51,488 bases of DNA from Sphaerotilus sp. (GTDB lineage: Bacteria > Pseudomonadota > Gammaproteobacteria > Burkholderiales > Burkholderiaceae_C): positions 1 to 51,488 of the forward strand of contig JAAFKB010000018.1 in assembly GCA_013299055.1 (NCBI GenBank). Reading direction: 5' to 3'. A program made the position numbers and the translations under genes. Positions 10,463 to 18,897 of the stretch are shown here, one piece after another (the first letter of the stretch is position 1; each line of letters begins with the position of its first letter). Below the pieces are notes generated by a model. The model was given only the letters and a program-made list of their open reading frames with translations, did no database searches and was not told the origin of the DNA.

Positions 10463-11364
10463 CCTTGAAGGCCACGACGATCCCGGCCAGCAAGTCCGCT
10501 GCCATCGCCTGCACGCTGGCGGCGGTCGCGTGCTTCGCGTCCCTTGACACGACCACCAAGGTGCTGGCGTCCGCCGTGCCGGTGGTGCTGGTGGTCTGGT
10601 TCCGCTACCTGTTCCAGGTGCTGCTGACCGTGGCCACGGCCGATCCCGCACGGCGCCGGCAGCTCCACCGCAGCCAGCGGCCGGGTCTGCAGGTGCTGCG
10701 TGGGGCGATGCTGGTCACGGCCACGGTGATCGCGTTCTACAGCCTCAAGTTCATGCCGGTGGCCGAGTTCACCGCCGTCGTGACGCTGACGCCGCTGTTC
10801 GTCACGCTGCTGGCGGTCTGGCGGCTGGGCGAGCGGGTCACGCCGCTGGAGTGGGGGCTGGTGCTGGGCGGGATGGTTGGCGCCTTGCTGGTGATCCGCC
10901 CGACCCACGACCTGTTCCACTGGGCGACGCTGCTGCCGCTGCTGCTCGTGCTGGTCAACGCCGTGTTCCAGACGCTCACGCGCCGTCTGGCGGAGGTCGA
11001 TGACGCCGCCACCACGCAGTTCTGCACGGGCTGTGTCGGGGTGGTGTCGGCCACGCTGCTGCTGCCCTGGGTCTGGCAGACGGCGGACTGGCCCGAGGGG
11101 CTGCGTGTCTGGGGGCTGCTGTTCCTGCTGTGCGTGCTCGGCTCGGTCGGGCACCTGCTGCTGATCATGGCCTACGCCTGTGCGCCGGTCGCGACGATGA
11201 CGCCGTTCCTGTATTTCCAGATCGTGTTCGCCACCCTCGCTGGCTGGCTCGTCTTCGGGCAGGTGCCGGACGCGCTGGCCTTCGCGGGGATGGCGCTGGT
11301 GGGCATGTGCGGCAGCCTCGGCACTTGGCTGGCGAGTCGGCAGATCGTGCCACCGCCACGCTGA
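10459..11364 (+). CDS. EamA/DMT-family transporter
   Basis: The protein has 301 residues and about ten hydrophobic helices in two repeats of five, the hallmark of the drug/metabolite transporter superfamily. The likely start is GTG at 10459, which overlaps the stop of the binding-protein gene by four bases (GTGA). This suggests translational coupling. Motifs include the FASLDTTTKVLAS opening and RPTHDLFHWATLLPLL at mid-length. Function may be export of aromatic pathway intermediates or uptake of a side substrate. Direction and substrate cannot be read from sequence. Confidence 0.85.
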   Translation: MTLKATTIPASKSAAIACTLAAVACFASLDTTTKVLASAVPVVLVVWFRYLFQVLLTVATADPARRRQLHRSQRPGLQVLRGAMLVTATVIAFYSLKFMPVAEFTAVVTLTPLFVTLLAVWRLGERVTPLEWGLVLGGMVGALLVIRPTHDLFHWATLLPLLLVLVNAVFQTLTRRLAEVDDAATTQFCTGCVGVVSATLLLPWVWQTADWPEGLRVWGLLFLLCVLGSVGHLLLIMAYACAPVATMTPFLYFQIVFATLAGWLVFGQVPDALAFAGMALVGMCGSLGTWLASRQIVPPPR

Positions 11365-11371
11365 GTCACCC

Positions 11372-12076
11372 ATGGGAGCCGCTATGCTTACGGCCCATAT
11401 GCACGCTTCCGACCCCACCGACGCTCCCCCGCGCCGCACCCGCCCAGAATCGGGGCGCACCAACGACCCCGAAGCGACGATGGCCAACATCCTCGAAGTC
11501 GCCACCCGGGAGTTCGCCGAGAAGGGCCTGGCCGGCGCCCGCATCGACGAGATCGCCGCGCTGACCCGCACCAGCAAGCGGATGATCTACTACTACTTCG
11601 AGAGCAAGGAAGGGTTGTACATCGCCGTGCTGGAGGAGGCGTACCGCCGCATCCGCCACATCGAGTCCGACCTGCACCTCGAAGACCTCGACCCCGAGGC
11701 GGCGCTGCGCACGCTGGTGGCCTTCACCTGCGACTACCAGCGCGGGAACCCCGATTTCATCCGGCTCGTGCTCAACGAGAACATGCACCGGGGCGAGTTC
11801 ATGGCCCGCTCCACCTCCATCCAGTCGCTCAACATCCCGGCGATCCACGGCCTGCGCTCGGTCTACGAGCGTGGCGTGGCAGCCGGGGTGTTCCGGGCCG
11901 GACTCGACCCTGTGGACCTGCACATGTCCATCTCGGCGCTGTCGGTGTTCAACGTGGCCAACCGCTACACCTTCGCCTTCCTCTTCAAGCACGATTTCGA
12001 CGACCTCGCCAGCATCGCGTCCCGGCGTGACAGCATCGTCGAGATGGTCGTGCGCTTCGTGCGCGTGGCTAGCTGA
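11372..12076 (+). CDS. TetR-family transcriptional regulator
   Basis: The protein has up to 234 residues. The helix-turn-helix is at about residues 35-80 (ILEVATREFAEKGLAGARIDEIA and TSKRMIYYYFESKEGLY), and the C-terminal ligand domain resembles the TetR_C_6/HTH_47 type. The start at 11372 is seven bases after the upstream stop. ATGs at 11384 and 11399 are alternatives, and the N-terminal 30 residues are low-complexity, so the start is uncertain. It lies between the lig operon and the TRAP operon. A perfect inverted repeat directly downstream (12099-12126) is its best candidate operator, which would make it a repressor of the TRAP/hydroaromatic genes. Confidence 0.88.
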   Translation: MGAAMLTAHMHASDPTDAPPRRTRPESGRTNDPEATMANILEVATREFAEKGLAGARIDEIAALTRTSKRMIYYYFESKEGLYIAVLEEAYRRIRHIESDLHLEDLDPEAALRTLVAFTCDYQRGNPDFIRLVLNENMHRGEFMARSTSIQSLNIPAIHGLRSVYERGVAAGVFRAGLDPVDLHMSISALSVFNVANRYTFAFLFKHDFDDLASIASRRDSIVEMVVRFVRVAS

Positions 12077-12098
12077 GCTTCGACTGCCCTGGCATCAG

Positions 12099-12126
12099 GG
12101 TTAGCACGGATTCATGAAAACTAACC
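12099..12126 (+). promoter_or_regulatory. Candidate operator upstream of the TRAP operon
   Basis: GGTTAG (12099-12104) and CTAACC (12121-12126) form a perfect 6-bp inverted repeat with a 16-base spacer in the short AT-richer gap between the TetR stop and the DctQ start. A second, overlapping half-symmetry (AACTAACCAGTT, 12119-12130) lies beside it. The place and size suit a TetR-family operator. Binding is inference. Confidence 0.4.
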
Positions 12127-12166
12127 AGTTCGTACATTATTGACTCATCACCTGAAGGAGACCCTG

Positions 12167-12712
12167 ATGTCCGGACCGTTGAGATGGTTCAGCCATGCCA
12201 TCGAAGCCCTGATTGCCCTGCTGCTGGCGGTCATGGTGGTGCTGGTGTTCGGCAACGTGGTGCTGCGCTACGTGTTCAATTCGGGCATCACGGTCAGCGA
12301 GGAACTCTCGCGCTGGCTGTTCGTGTGGATGACCTTCCTGGGTGCCATCGTCGCGCTCAAGGACAACGGCCACCTCGGCACCGACATGCTGGTGTCGCGC
12401 TTCGGCCGCACGGGCAAGCGGGTGTTCCTGGTGATCGCGCAGGTGGCGATGCTGTTCGTCACCTGGCTGCTGCTGACGGGCAGCCTGGCGCAGGTGCGCA
12501 TCAACTGGGACGTGGAAGCCCCGGTCAGCACGCTGTCGATGGCGTGGGTCTATGGCGCGGGCGTGGTGTTCGCGGTGTGCTCCGGGCTGATCCTGCTGTG
12601 GCAGTTCTGGCGCACGGTGAGCGGGCAGGTCACGGACGCTGAGCTGGTGCTGGTGCAGGAGTCGGAAGACCTGGCCAACGTGCAGCACGACGCGCCGCAC
12701 GAAGCGAAATAA
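12167..12712 (+). CDS. dctQ: TRAP transporter small permease (DctQ family)
   Basis: The protein has 181 residues from the ATG at 12167, with a GAAGGAG ribosome site six bases upstream. It has four membrane helices (about 10-32, 48-65, 85-108, 127-150). The diagnostic DctQ motif is VLRYVFNSGITVSEELSRWLFVW near residues 29-51. DctQ is the small membrane subunit that pairs with DctM to drive sodium-coupled uptake from the DctP binding protein. The C-terminal tail (about 155-181) is acidic and cytoplasmic. It leads the dctQ-dctM-dctP-aroE-like-quiC series. Confidence 0.93.
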   Translation: MSGPLRWFSHAIEALIALLLAVMVVLVFGNVVLRYVFNSGITVSEELSRWLFVWMTFLGAIVALKDNGHLGTDMLVSRFGRTGKRVFLVIAQVAMLFVTWLLLTGSLAQVRINWDVEAPVSTLSMAWVYGAGVVFAVCSGLILLWQFWRTVSGQVTDAELVLVQESEDLANVQHDAPHEAK

Positions 12713-12752
12713 GCCGTCGCGCGAACCCCACCAAGCTGGAAAGAATTTCCCC

Positions 12753-14033
12753 ATGACCGTCCTCATTTTCCTGGGCTCGCTGCTGGGCGCGATGGCGCTG
12801 GGCATCCCGATTGCCTACTCCCTGCTCGTGTGCGGTGTCGCGCTGATGTGGCACCTGGACCTGTTCGATGCCCAGATCCTGGCGCAGAACGTCATCAACG
12901 GTGCCGACTCCTTCCCGCTGCTGGCCGTGCCGTTCTTCATGCTGGCCGGCGAGATCATGAACGTCGGCGGGCTGTCGCGGCGCATCGTCAAGCTGGCGAT
13001 GACGCTGGTGGGGCATGTGCGCGGCGGCCTGGGCTACGTGGCGATCCTGGCGGCGGTGCTGATGGCGGCGCTGTCGGGTTCGGCGGTGGCGGACACAGCC
13101 GCACTGGCGGCGCTGCTGCTGCCGATGATGGTGGCGGCCGGCCATGACAAGGCTCGCTCCGGTGGTCTGCTGGCGTCGGCCGGCATCATCGCGCCGATCA
13201 TCCCGCCGTCGATCGGCTTCGTGATCTTCGGTGTCGCGGCCAACGTCTCCATCGGCAAGCTGTTCCTGGCGGGCATCGTGCCGGGGCTGCTGATGGGCGT
13301 GGCGATCGCCTTCACCTGGTGGTACGTGGCGCGCAAGGAAAACGTCACGCCCCCGCCCAAGGCCACGGGCGCCGAGAAGCTGAAGGCGTTCAAGGACTCG
13401 ACCTGGGCGCTGGTGCTGCCGGTGATCGTGCTGGTGGGGCTGAAGTTCGGGGTGTTCACGCCGACCGAGGCGGCGGTGGTCGCGGCGGTGTACGCGCTGT
13501 TCGTCTCGACCGTCATCTACCGCGAGATGCAGTTCAGGCAGATCTACGGGGTGTTCGTGACCGCCGCCAAGACCACGGCCGTGATCATGTTCCTGGTGGC
13601 GGCGGCGATGGTCAGCGCGTGGCTGATCACGGTGGCCAACATCCCGGCGCAGATGATCGAGCTGCTGCAGCCCTTCATGGACAGCCCGACGCTGCTGCTG
13701 ATCATGATCATGCTGCTGGTGATCGCGGTCGGCACGGCGATGGACATGACCCCCACCATCCTGATCATGACCCCGGTGCTGATGCCGGTGGTCAAGGCGG
13801 CGGGGATCGACCCGGTGTATTTCGGCGTGCTGTTCATCATGAACAACGCGATCGGGCTGGTCACGCCGCCGGTGGGCACGGTGCTCAATGTGGTGGCGGG
13901 TGTCGGCAAGATGAAGATGGACGACGTGACGAGGGGGGTGATTCCGTTCATGCTGGCCGAGTTCGCCGTGATGTTCCTGCTCGTGCTGTTCCCCTCCATC
14001 GTCCTGGTGCCATTGCGCTGGCTCACCAACTGA
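12753..14033 (+). CDS. dctM: TRAP transporter large permease (DctM family)
   Basis: The protein has 426 residues with about twelve hydrophobic helices. Family motifs are visible: SFPLLAVPFFMLAGEIMN (about 53-70), ALSGSAVADTAALAALLLPMM (about 106-126) and the helix-breaking IAPIIPPSIGF (about 146-156). The second half carries the matching VTPPVGTVLNV repeat (about 370-380). DctM forms the transport channel with DctQ. The spacer after dctQ is 40 bases, and a GGAAAGAA stretch precedes the ATG. Confidence 0.94.
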   Translation: MTVLIFLGSLLGAMALGIPIAYSLLVCGVALMWHLDLFDAQILAQNVINGADSFPLLAVPFFMLAGEIMNVGGLSRRIVKLAMTLVGHVRGGLGYVAILAAVLMAALSGSAVADTAALAALLLPMMVAAGHDKARSGGLLASAGIIAPIIPPSIGFVIFGVAANVSIGKLFLAGIVPGLLMGVAIAFTWWYVARKENVTPPPKATGAEKLKAFKDSTWALVLPVIVLVGLKFGVFTPTEAAVVAAVYALFVSTVIYREMQFRQIYGVFVTAAKTTAVIMFLVAAAMVSAWLITVANIPAQMIELLQPFMDSPTLLLIMIMLLVIAVGTAMDMTPTILIMTPVLMPVVKAAGIDPVYFGVLFIMNNAIGLVTPPVGTVLNVVAGVGKMKMDDVTRGVIPFMLAEFAVMFLLVLFPSIVLVPLRWLTN

Positions 14034-14081
14034 CGTGCATTGCCTTTTCCCCTGTCCCATCCCTACTTTCAGGAGACTTTG

Positions 14082-15077
14082 ATGAAGCGTCTGATGCTCA
14101 AGACCCTGGTGGCCGCTGCTGCCCTTGCCGTTGCCGGTGTCGCTGCCGCCCAGGAGCGCACCTTCAAGTTCGCGCTGCAGAACCCCAAGGGCCACCCGCT
14201 GGAAGTCGGCGCGGTCAAGTTCGCCGAACTGGTCGCGGCCAAGTCCGGCGGCAAGATCAAGGTCAACGTGTTCGCTGGCGGCGTGCTCGGCGGCGACCAG
14301 GCCAACGTGTCCGCGCTGCAGGGCGGCACGCTGGAAATCATGATGCTGAACTCCGGCATCCTGGCCTCGCAGGTCAAGGACTTCGAGGTCTATGACTTCC
14401 CCTTCATGTTCGCCAACGGCCAGGAAGCCGACGCCGTGGTCGATGGCCCCTTCGGCCAGAAGATGCACGCCAAGCTGGCCGACAAAGGCATCGTCGGGCT
14501 GGCCTACACCGAGCTGGGCTTTCGCAACATCACCAACAGCAAGCGCGCGATCGTCAAGGTCGAGGACATCGCCGGCCTGAAGCTGCGCGTGATCCCGAAC
14601 GCGATCAACGTGGACTGGGTCAAGGCCCTGGGCGCCAACCCGACGCCGATGGCCTTCCCCGAGGTCTACGCCGCGCTGGAGCAGAAGGCCATCGACGGAC
14701 AGGAAAACCCGCTGAACGTGATCCTGGCCAACAAGTTTGCCGAAGTGCAGAAGCACCTGGCCCTGACCAACCACCAGTACAACCCGCAATCCATCATCTT
14801 CAGCAAGAAGGTGTGGGACAGCCTGGGCGACGCCGACAGGAAGGCGCTGCAGGACGCGGCGGCCGAAGCCAGCAAGTTCCAGCGCAAGGTCTCGCGTGAC
14901 GCCTCGGCGACCACGCTGGCCGATCTGAAGAAGGCGGGCATGCAGGTGAGCGAGCTGTCGGCGGCCGAGCAGAACGAACTGCGCGCCAAGCTCAAGCCGG
15001 TGATCGACAAGCACGGCGCGGCCATCGCCGGCACCGTGGCCGAACTGCAGGCCGAACTGGCGAAGCTGCGCAAGTAA
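14082..15077 (+). CDS. dctP: TRAP transporter substrate-binding protein (DctP family)
   Basis: The protein has 331 residues from the ATG at 14082, with AGGAGA six bases upstream. A signal peptide covers about residues 1-23 (cleavage after GVAAA). The DctP fold is clear: ALQNPKGHPLEVGAVKFAELV, GGDQANVSALQGGTLEI and the carboxylate-binding arginine in GLKLRVIPN (R at about 171). The ligand is most likely an organic acid. Because genes for hydroaromatic-acid conversion follow at once, quinate, shikimate or a relative is a reasonable guess, but not shown. Confidence 0.93.
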   Translation: MKRLMLKTLVAAAALAVAGVAAAQERTFKFALQNPKGHPLEVGAVKFAELVAAKSGGKIKVNVFAGGVLGGDQANVSALQGGTLEIMMLNSGILASQVKDFEVYDFPFMFANGQEADAVVDGPFGQKMHAKLADKGIVGLAYTELGFRNITNSKRAIVKVEDIAGLKLRVIPNAINVDWVKALGANPTPMAFPEVYAALEQKAIDGQENPLNVILANKFAEVQKHLALTNHQYNPQSIIFSKKVWDSLGDADRKALQDAAAEASKFQRKVSRDASATTLADLKKAGMQVSELSAAEQNELRAKLKPVIDKHGAAIAGTVAELQAELAKLRK

Positions 15078-15090
15078 AGACGAGCGACCC

Positions 15091-15924
15091 ATGATCCGCG
15101 GAACGACCTCGCTCATCGCCCACATCGGCTTCCCGACCTTCGCCTTCAAGGCGCCGATGATCTACAACCCGTACTTCGAGCAGGCGGGCATCGACGCCGT
15201 CGTGGTGCCGATGGGCTGTCAGACCGCGGATTACCCCAGCTTCCTGCGCGCGGTGTTCTCGTTGACGAACATCCGCGGCGCATTGATCACCATGCCCCAC
15301 AAGGTGACGACGACCGGTCTGGTGGACGTTCTCTCGCCCACCGCGCGCATCGCCGGGGCCTGCAACGCCGTCCGCCTGGGCGCAGATGGCCGCCTTGAGG
15401 GCGACATGTTCGACGGCGAAGGCTTCGTGCGCGGCGTGCTGCGCAAGGGCTTCGCGCTGCAGGGCCGGCGGGCGCTGGTCGTCGGCAGCGGTGGGGTGGG
15501 CTGCGCGATCGCCGCTTCGCTCGCGGCGGCTGGCATCGGCGCGATCACGCTGTTCGACCGCCACGCCGAATCCGCCGAAGCCCTCGGCGCCCGCCTGCGC
15601 CAGCATTACCCGGCGCTGGACGTGCGCACCGGCTCGAACGACCCCGCCGGCCATGACCTCGTCGTCAACGCCACACCGATGGGCATGAACGAAGGCGATC
15701 CGCTGCCGCTCGACATCGCCCGCCTGTCGCCCGAGACCTTCGTCGGCGAGGTGGTGATGAAGACGGAGATGACCGCTTTCCTGACCGCGGCCGCAGCCCG
15801 TGGCTGCCAGGTGCAGATCGGCTCGGACATGCTGTTCGAGCAGATCCCCGCCTACCTCGAATATTTCGGGCTGCCGACCACGACCGCCGACGTGCTGCGT
15901 TCGGTGGCGCGGCTGCACTATTGA
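15091..15924 (+). CDS. AroE-like shikimate/quinate dehydrogenase family protein, variant substrate site
   Basis: The protein has 277 residues. The catalytic pair of the shikimate dehydrogenase family is intact: K71 in MPHK and D108 in GDMFDGEG. N92 (GACNAV) and the dinucleotide loop VGSGGVGCAIA (about 128-138) are also present. The two serines that hold the substrate carboxylate in E. coli AroE (the SxSP motif) are replaced by F19 and A21 (AFKAP), and the NTDG element reads MFDG. It is therefore not a housekeeping AroE. It lies 13 bases after the TRAP binding protein and 11 bases before the HPPD-like gene, so it probably oxidises a related cyclic polyol acid for catabolism. AroE-like subclasses such as YdiB, SdhL, RifI and Ael1 are the right comparison set. 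Confidence 0.82.
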   Translation: MIRGTTSLIAHIGFPTFAFKAPMIYNPYFEQAGIDAVVVPMGCQTADYPSFLRAVFSLTNIRGALITMPHKVTTTGLVDVLSPTARIAGACNAVRLGADGRLEGDMFDGEGFVRGVLRKGFALQGRRALVVGSGGVGCAIAASLAAAGIGAITLFDRHAESAEALGARLRQHYPALDVRTGSNDPAGHDLVVNATPMGMNEGDPLPLDIARLSPETFVGEVVMKTEMTAFLTAAAARGCQVQIGSDMLFEQIPAYLEYFGLPTTTADVLRSVARLHY

Positions 15925-15935
15925 AAGGATCCGCC

Positions 15936-16823
15936 ATGACCTTGGCCTCTGTTGCTGACCGCGAAGCCATCGGCGCGCTGCCCAATCCGCTGGGACTGCT
16001 GGGCATCGAGTTCGTCGAATACGCCACCAGCCGACCGCAGGCGCTGGGGCAGGTGCTGGAGCGCCTGGGCTTCGTGCCGGTGGCGCGTCACCGCTCGCGC
16101 GAAGTGCAGCTCTACCGCCAGGGCGACATGCACATCATCGTCAACGCCCACCAGGGGGGACTGAGCGGCCAGGCCGCGCCGAGCGAGACGCCGGTGATCG
16201 CGGCGGTGGCGTTCCGGGTGCGCGACGCGGCTTCGGCCTACCGACGGGTGCTGGAGCTGGGCGCCTGGGCCGTGCCGACACAGGTCGAGGTGATGGAGCT
16301 GAACATTCCCGCCATCCACGGCGTCGGGTCCAGCCGCATCTACTTTGTCGATCGGCACCGCGAGTTCTCGATCTACGACGTGGACTTCGTGCCGATCCCC
16401 GGTGTCGAGCAGCGCCCGCCTGCCCAGCAGGGCATGCACCTGTTCGGCGTGGTGCAGTACATCGGCATGGACCGCGCCGACGACTGGACTGCTTTTTATG
16501 GCGAGCTGTTCGGCTTCGCCGAACTGCCGCGCGAGCAGAGCTTCGGCGTGCTGACCAGCGGGCGCATCCTGGCCAGCCCCTGCGGCCAGTTCCACTGGCA
16601 GCTCATCGAGCCGGAGCCAGACGCGGCCACCTTCGAGCATGACGAACTGCTGCAGCGCATCGCCTTCGGCTGCGACGACGTGCTCGCGACGGCCACCGTG
16701 CTGCGTGAACGCGGTGTCGAGTTTGTCGAATCGACCCAAGGGGTGCGCACCGACGCGCGTGGCGCCCTGACCCGACCGCTGCTGGGCGGGCTGGTGTTCG
16801 AGCTGGTTCGGTCCACGCGCTGA
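15936..16823 (+). CDS. HPPD-like VOC protein with a degenerate iron site
   Basis: The protein has 295 residues from the ATG at 15936, with AAAGGA just upstream (an in-frame TTG at 15921 is less likely). The first 150 residues match the N-terminal half of 4-hydroxyphenylpyruvate dioxygenase closely (GIEFVEYA, PVARHRSREVQLYRQGD, SIYDVDF). Aligned by eye to the intact enzyme at 28993-30069, the first iron histidine becomes V172 (GVVQ for DHLT) and the second becomes R241 (LQRIAF for IQHVAL). Only the glutamate E289 remains, and the last helix is missing. It should not be an HPPD. Pseudomonas QuiC dehydratases carry an HPPD-like domain fused behind the dehydratase, so this looks like that domain as a separate gene. 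Confidence 0.82.
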   Translation: MTLASVADREAIGALPNPLGLLGIEFVEYATSRPQALGQVLERLGFVPVARHRSREVQLYRQGDMHIIVNAHQGGLSGQAAPSETPVIAAVAFRVRDAASAYRRVLELGAWAVPTQVEVMELNIPAIHGVGSSRIYFVDRHREFSIYDVDFVPIPGVEQRPPAQQGMHLFGVVQYIGMDRADDWTAFYGELFGFAELPREQSFGVLTSGRILASPCGQFHWQLIEPEPDAATFEHDELLQRIAFGCDDVLATATVLRERGVEFVESTQGVRTDARGALTRPLLGGLVFELVRSTR

Positions 16824-16834
16824 GACGGTCGATC

Positions 16835-17734
16835 ATGAACGCGCAGATCATCCAGAACGTCGCCGATTTCGGCATGGACACCATCACGCTGGCCGGTCCG
16901 CTCGAAGCCAAGCTCAAGGCAGTGCGTGCCGCGGGGTTCACCCAGATCATGCTCGCCGCCCGCGACATCGTCGGCCACCCGGACGGCATGGACGTGGCGG
17001 TGCAGGCCGTGCGCGACAGCGGCTTGCGTGTCACCGGCTTCCAGGTGCTGCGCGATTTCGAAGGCTTGTCCGGCCATCTGCACAGCTACAAGGTCGAGAT
17101 CGCCAAGCAGATGATCCTCATGGCGCACGCACTCGGCGCCAAGGTGCTGCTGGCGTGCTCTTCCACCTCGCAGCACGCCACCGGGGACGTGGACGCCATC
17201 GCCCGCGACCTGCGCAAGCTGGCGATGCTGGCGATTCCGTATGACCTGCGCGTGGCCTATGAAGGCTTGTCCTGGGGCCGCCACATCAACGAATACCACC
17301 AGTCGTGGAACGCGGTGCAGCGCGCCGACTGTCCGAACCTGGGCATCGGCATCGACTCGTACCACATCATGGCCACGCAGACGCCGCTCGACATGCTCGA
17401 CGACATCGACCCGGCCAAGATCTACCTGGTCCAGCTGGCCGACTTCATGTGGAACGAGGTCCGCACCCCGCAGGAGCGCATGGAAACGGCGCGGCACTTC
17501 CGGGTCTTTCCGGGCGAGGGCGTGCATTCCGAGGCGCTCACCGCCTTGGTGCTCAAGCTGGACGCGCTGGGGTATCGCGGCGATTACAGCTTCGAGGTCT
17601 TCAACGACGACTACCAGCAACTGCCGCTGCCCTTCGTGGCGCAGCGGGCCTGGGACTCGGCGGTGTGGCTGGCCGAAGGGGTGCTGCGCCGCTCGGTGCC
17701 GCTGCCGGGACAGATGCGGCTGCGGCGCGGCTGA
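16835..17734 (+). CDS. quiC: 3-dehydroshikimate dehydratase-type TIM barrel protein
   Basis: The protein has 299 residues and belongs to the sugar phosphate isomerase/AP-endonuclease-2 barrel family. Four putative metal ligands can be placed: E143 (AYEGLSWGRH), D174 (GIGIDSYHI), Q200 (YLVQLADF) and E254 (SFEVFND). This is the set and local sequence seen in bacterial QuiC/AsbF-type dehydroshikimate dehydratases, which dehydrate 3-dehydroshikimate to protocatechuate. The preceding AroE-like and HPPD-like genes and the nearby PCA 4,5-cleavage cluster support this role. The gene starts 11 bases after the HPPD-like gene. Other isomerases of the fold cannot be fully excluded. Confidence 0.8.
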   Translation: MNAQIIQNVADFGMDTITLAGPLEAKLKAVRAAGFTQIMLAARDIVGHPDGMDVAVQAVRDSGLRVTGFQVLRDFEGLSGHLHSYKVEIAKQMILMAHALGAKVLLACSSTSQHATGDVDAIARDLRKLAMLAIPYDLRVAYEGLSWGRHINEYHQSWNAVQRADCPNLGIGIDSYHIMATQTPLDMLDDIDPAKIYLVQLADFMWNEVRTPQERMETARHFRVFPGEGVHSEALTALVLKLDALGYRGDYSFEVFNDDYQQLPLPFVAQRAWDSAVWLAEGVLRRSVPLPGQMRLRRG

Positions 17735-17761
17735 GCCTCGGCCGGCGAGCGGGGCAGCGGC

Positions 17762-18805
17762 TCAGGTCGCGGGCGTGCGCTCGGCGGCGATCAGTGCGTC
17801 GATGATGCGCCGGGACTGCACTCCTCCCGTGTCGATGTTGAGCCTGAGCAGCGCCCGGTCCGGCCACGCGAGCAGGTTCTGCTGCTGGCGGCGCAGCATC
17901 TCCATGTCCTCCATGAAGATCTTGCCCTGGCCGGTGCGGATCGCGTCGGTCAGGGCGCTGTCCTGCGGCTGGAAGTGGCGCGCCATGCCCCAGAAATACC
18001 AGCAGCTCGTCGCGGTCTCCGGCGTGATCCAGTCCACCACGACGCTGTAGACCTTGTCCGCCTGGAGCGCATCGAAGCCGCCACGCCCGGCCAGCGCCAC
18101 GCCCACGTCGATGTGGACATTGCTCGGCGCCTGGAAGCGGCAGATCTGCCAGCGGTCCACCTCGGCCGCCGGATCGAGTCCGTGGGCGCGCATCGCCATC
18201 TGCCAGAACGGCGGGGCGTGGATGCCGGCCATCCGGCGCTCGGTGATGACGACACCCTGCTCGACGCGGGTGGCGACCGGCGCCTCGTCGATTTCCTTCT
18301 GGCCGATGCTGCTGGCATGCACGTAGGTCTCGTGCGTGAGGTCCATCAGGTTGTCGATCAGCAGCCGGTAGTCGCAGGGCATGTGGTACAGCCCGCCGCC
18401 ATAGGCCCAGTCGTCGCGCCCGGACCAGATGGGGGTCGGGATGGTGGCGGGATCGGCCTGGTCACGCTCGCCGGGCCAGATCCAGATGAAGCCGTGGCGC
18501 TCCTCGACGGCGTAGGCGCGGATGCACGGGAATCCCCGCACCCGCTGTCCCGGCATCGACACCGTGCGCCCGTCGCCCCCCATCGTCAGCCCGTGGTAGC
18601 CGCACACCAGCTGTCCGTCGCGCACGAAACCGAGCGACAAGGGCGCGCCCCGGTGGGGACAGAAATCCTCGACGGCGGCGATGCGGCCTTCGGCGTCGCG
18701 GTAGAGCGCGATCGGCTGGTCGCAGATGCGGCGGCCGAGCGGCTGGTCTGGCGGGATCTCGTCCGGTGTGGCGGCGACGTACCAGGTGTTCAGCGGGAAG
18801 GTCAT
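17762..18805 (-). CDS. vanA: Vanillate O-demethylase oxygenase subunit (Rieske type)
   Basis: The protein has 347 residues from the ATG at 18805, chosen because GGAGA lies upstream and MTFPLNTWYVAA is the usual VanA start. The Rieske cluster ligands are in CPHRGAPLS and CGYHGL (about 47-70). The mononuclear iron motif is in DNLMDLTHETYVHASSIG (about 155-172). VanA demethylates vanillate to protocatechuate and formaldehyde using electrons from a reductase. It is divergent from a small ferredoxin gene. The usual full-length VanB reductase is not in the window. Related substrates such as syringate or veratrate are possible. Confidence 0.9.
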   Translation of the reverse strand: MTFPLNTWYVAATPDEIPPDQPLGRRICDQPIALYRDAEGRIAAVEDFCPHRGAPLSLGFVRDGQLVCGYHGLTMGGDGRTVSMPGQRVRGFPCIRAYAVEERHGFIWIWPGERDQADPATIPTPIWSGRDDWAYGGGLYHMPCDYRLLIDNLMDLTHETYVHASSIGQKEIDEAPVATRVEQGVVITERRMAGIHAPPFWQMAMRAHGLDPAAEVDRWQICRFQAPSNVHIDVGVALAGRGGFDALQADKVYSVVVDWITPETATSCWYFWGMARHFQPQDSALTDAIRTGQGKIFMEDMEMLRRQQQNLLAWPDRALLRLNIDTGGVQSRRIIDALIAAERTPAT

Positions 18806-18897
18806 CACGGGTCTCCTCGGAGCATTCTTGCGGCGTGATTGCAGCGTTCTTGTGTATGGTACGGCTCCCTTTGCCATGATCTTTCAGGAGCCACCGC

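Noticed and set aside
12630..15149. 839-codon minus-strand frame opposite dctM-dctP
   Set aside because: His/Arg/Asp-rich shadow without motifs.
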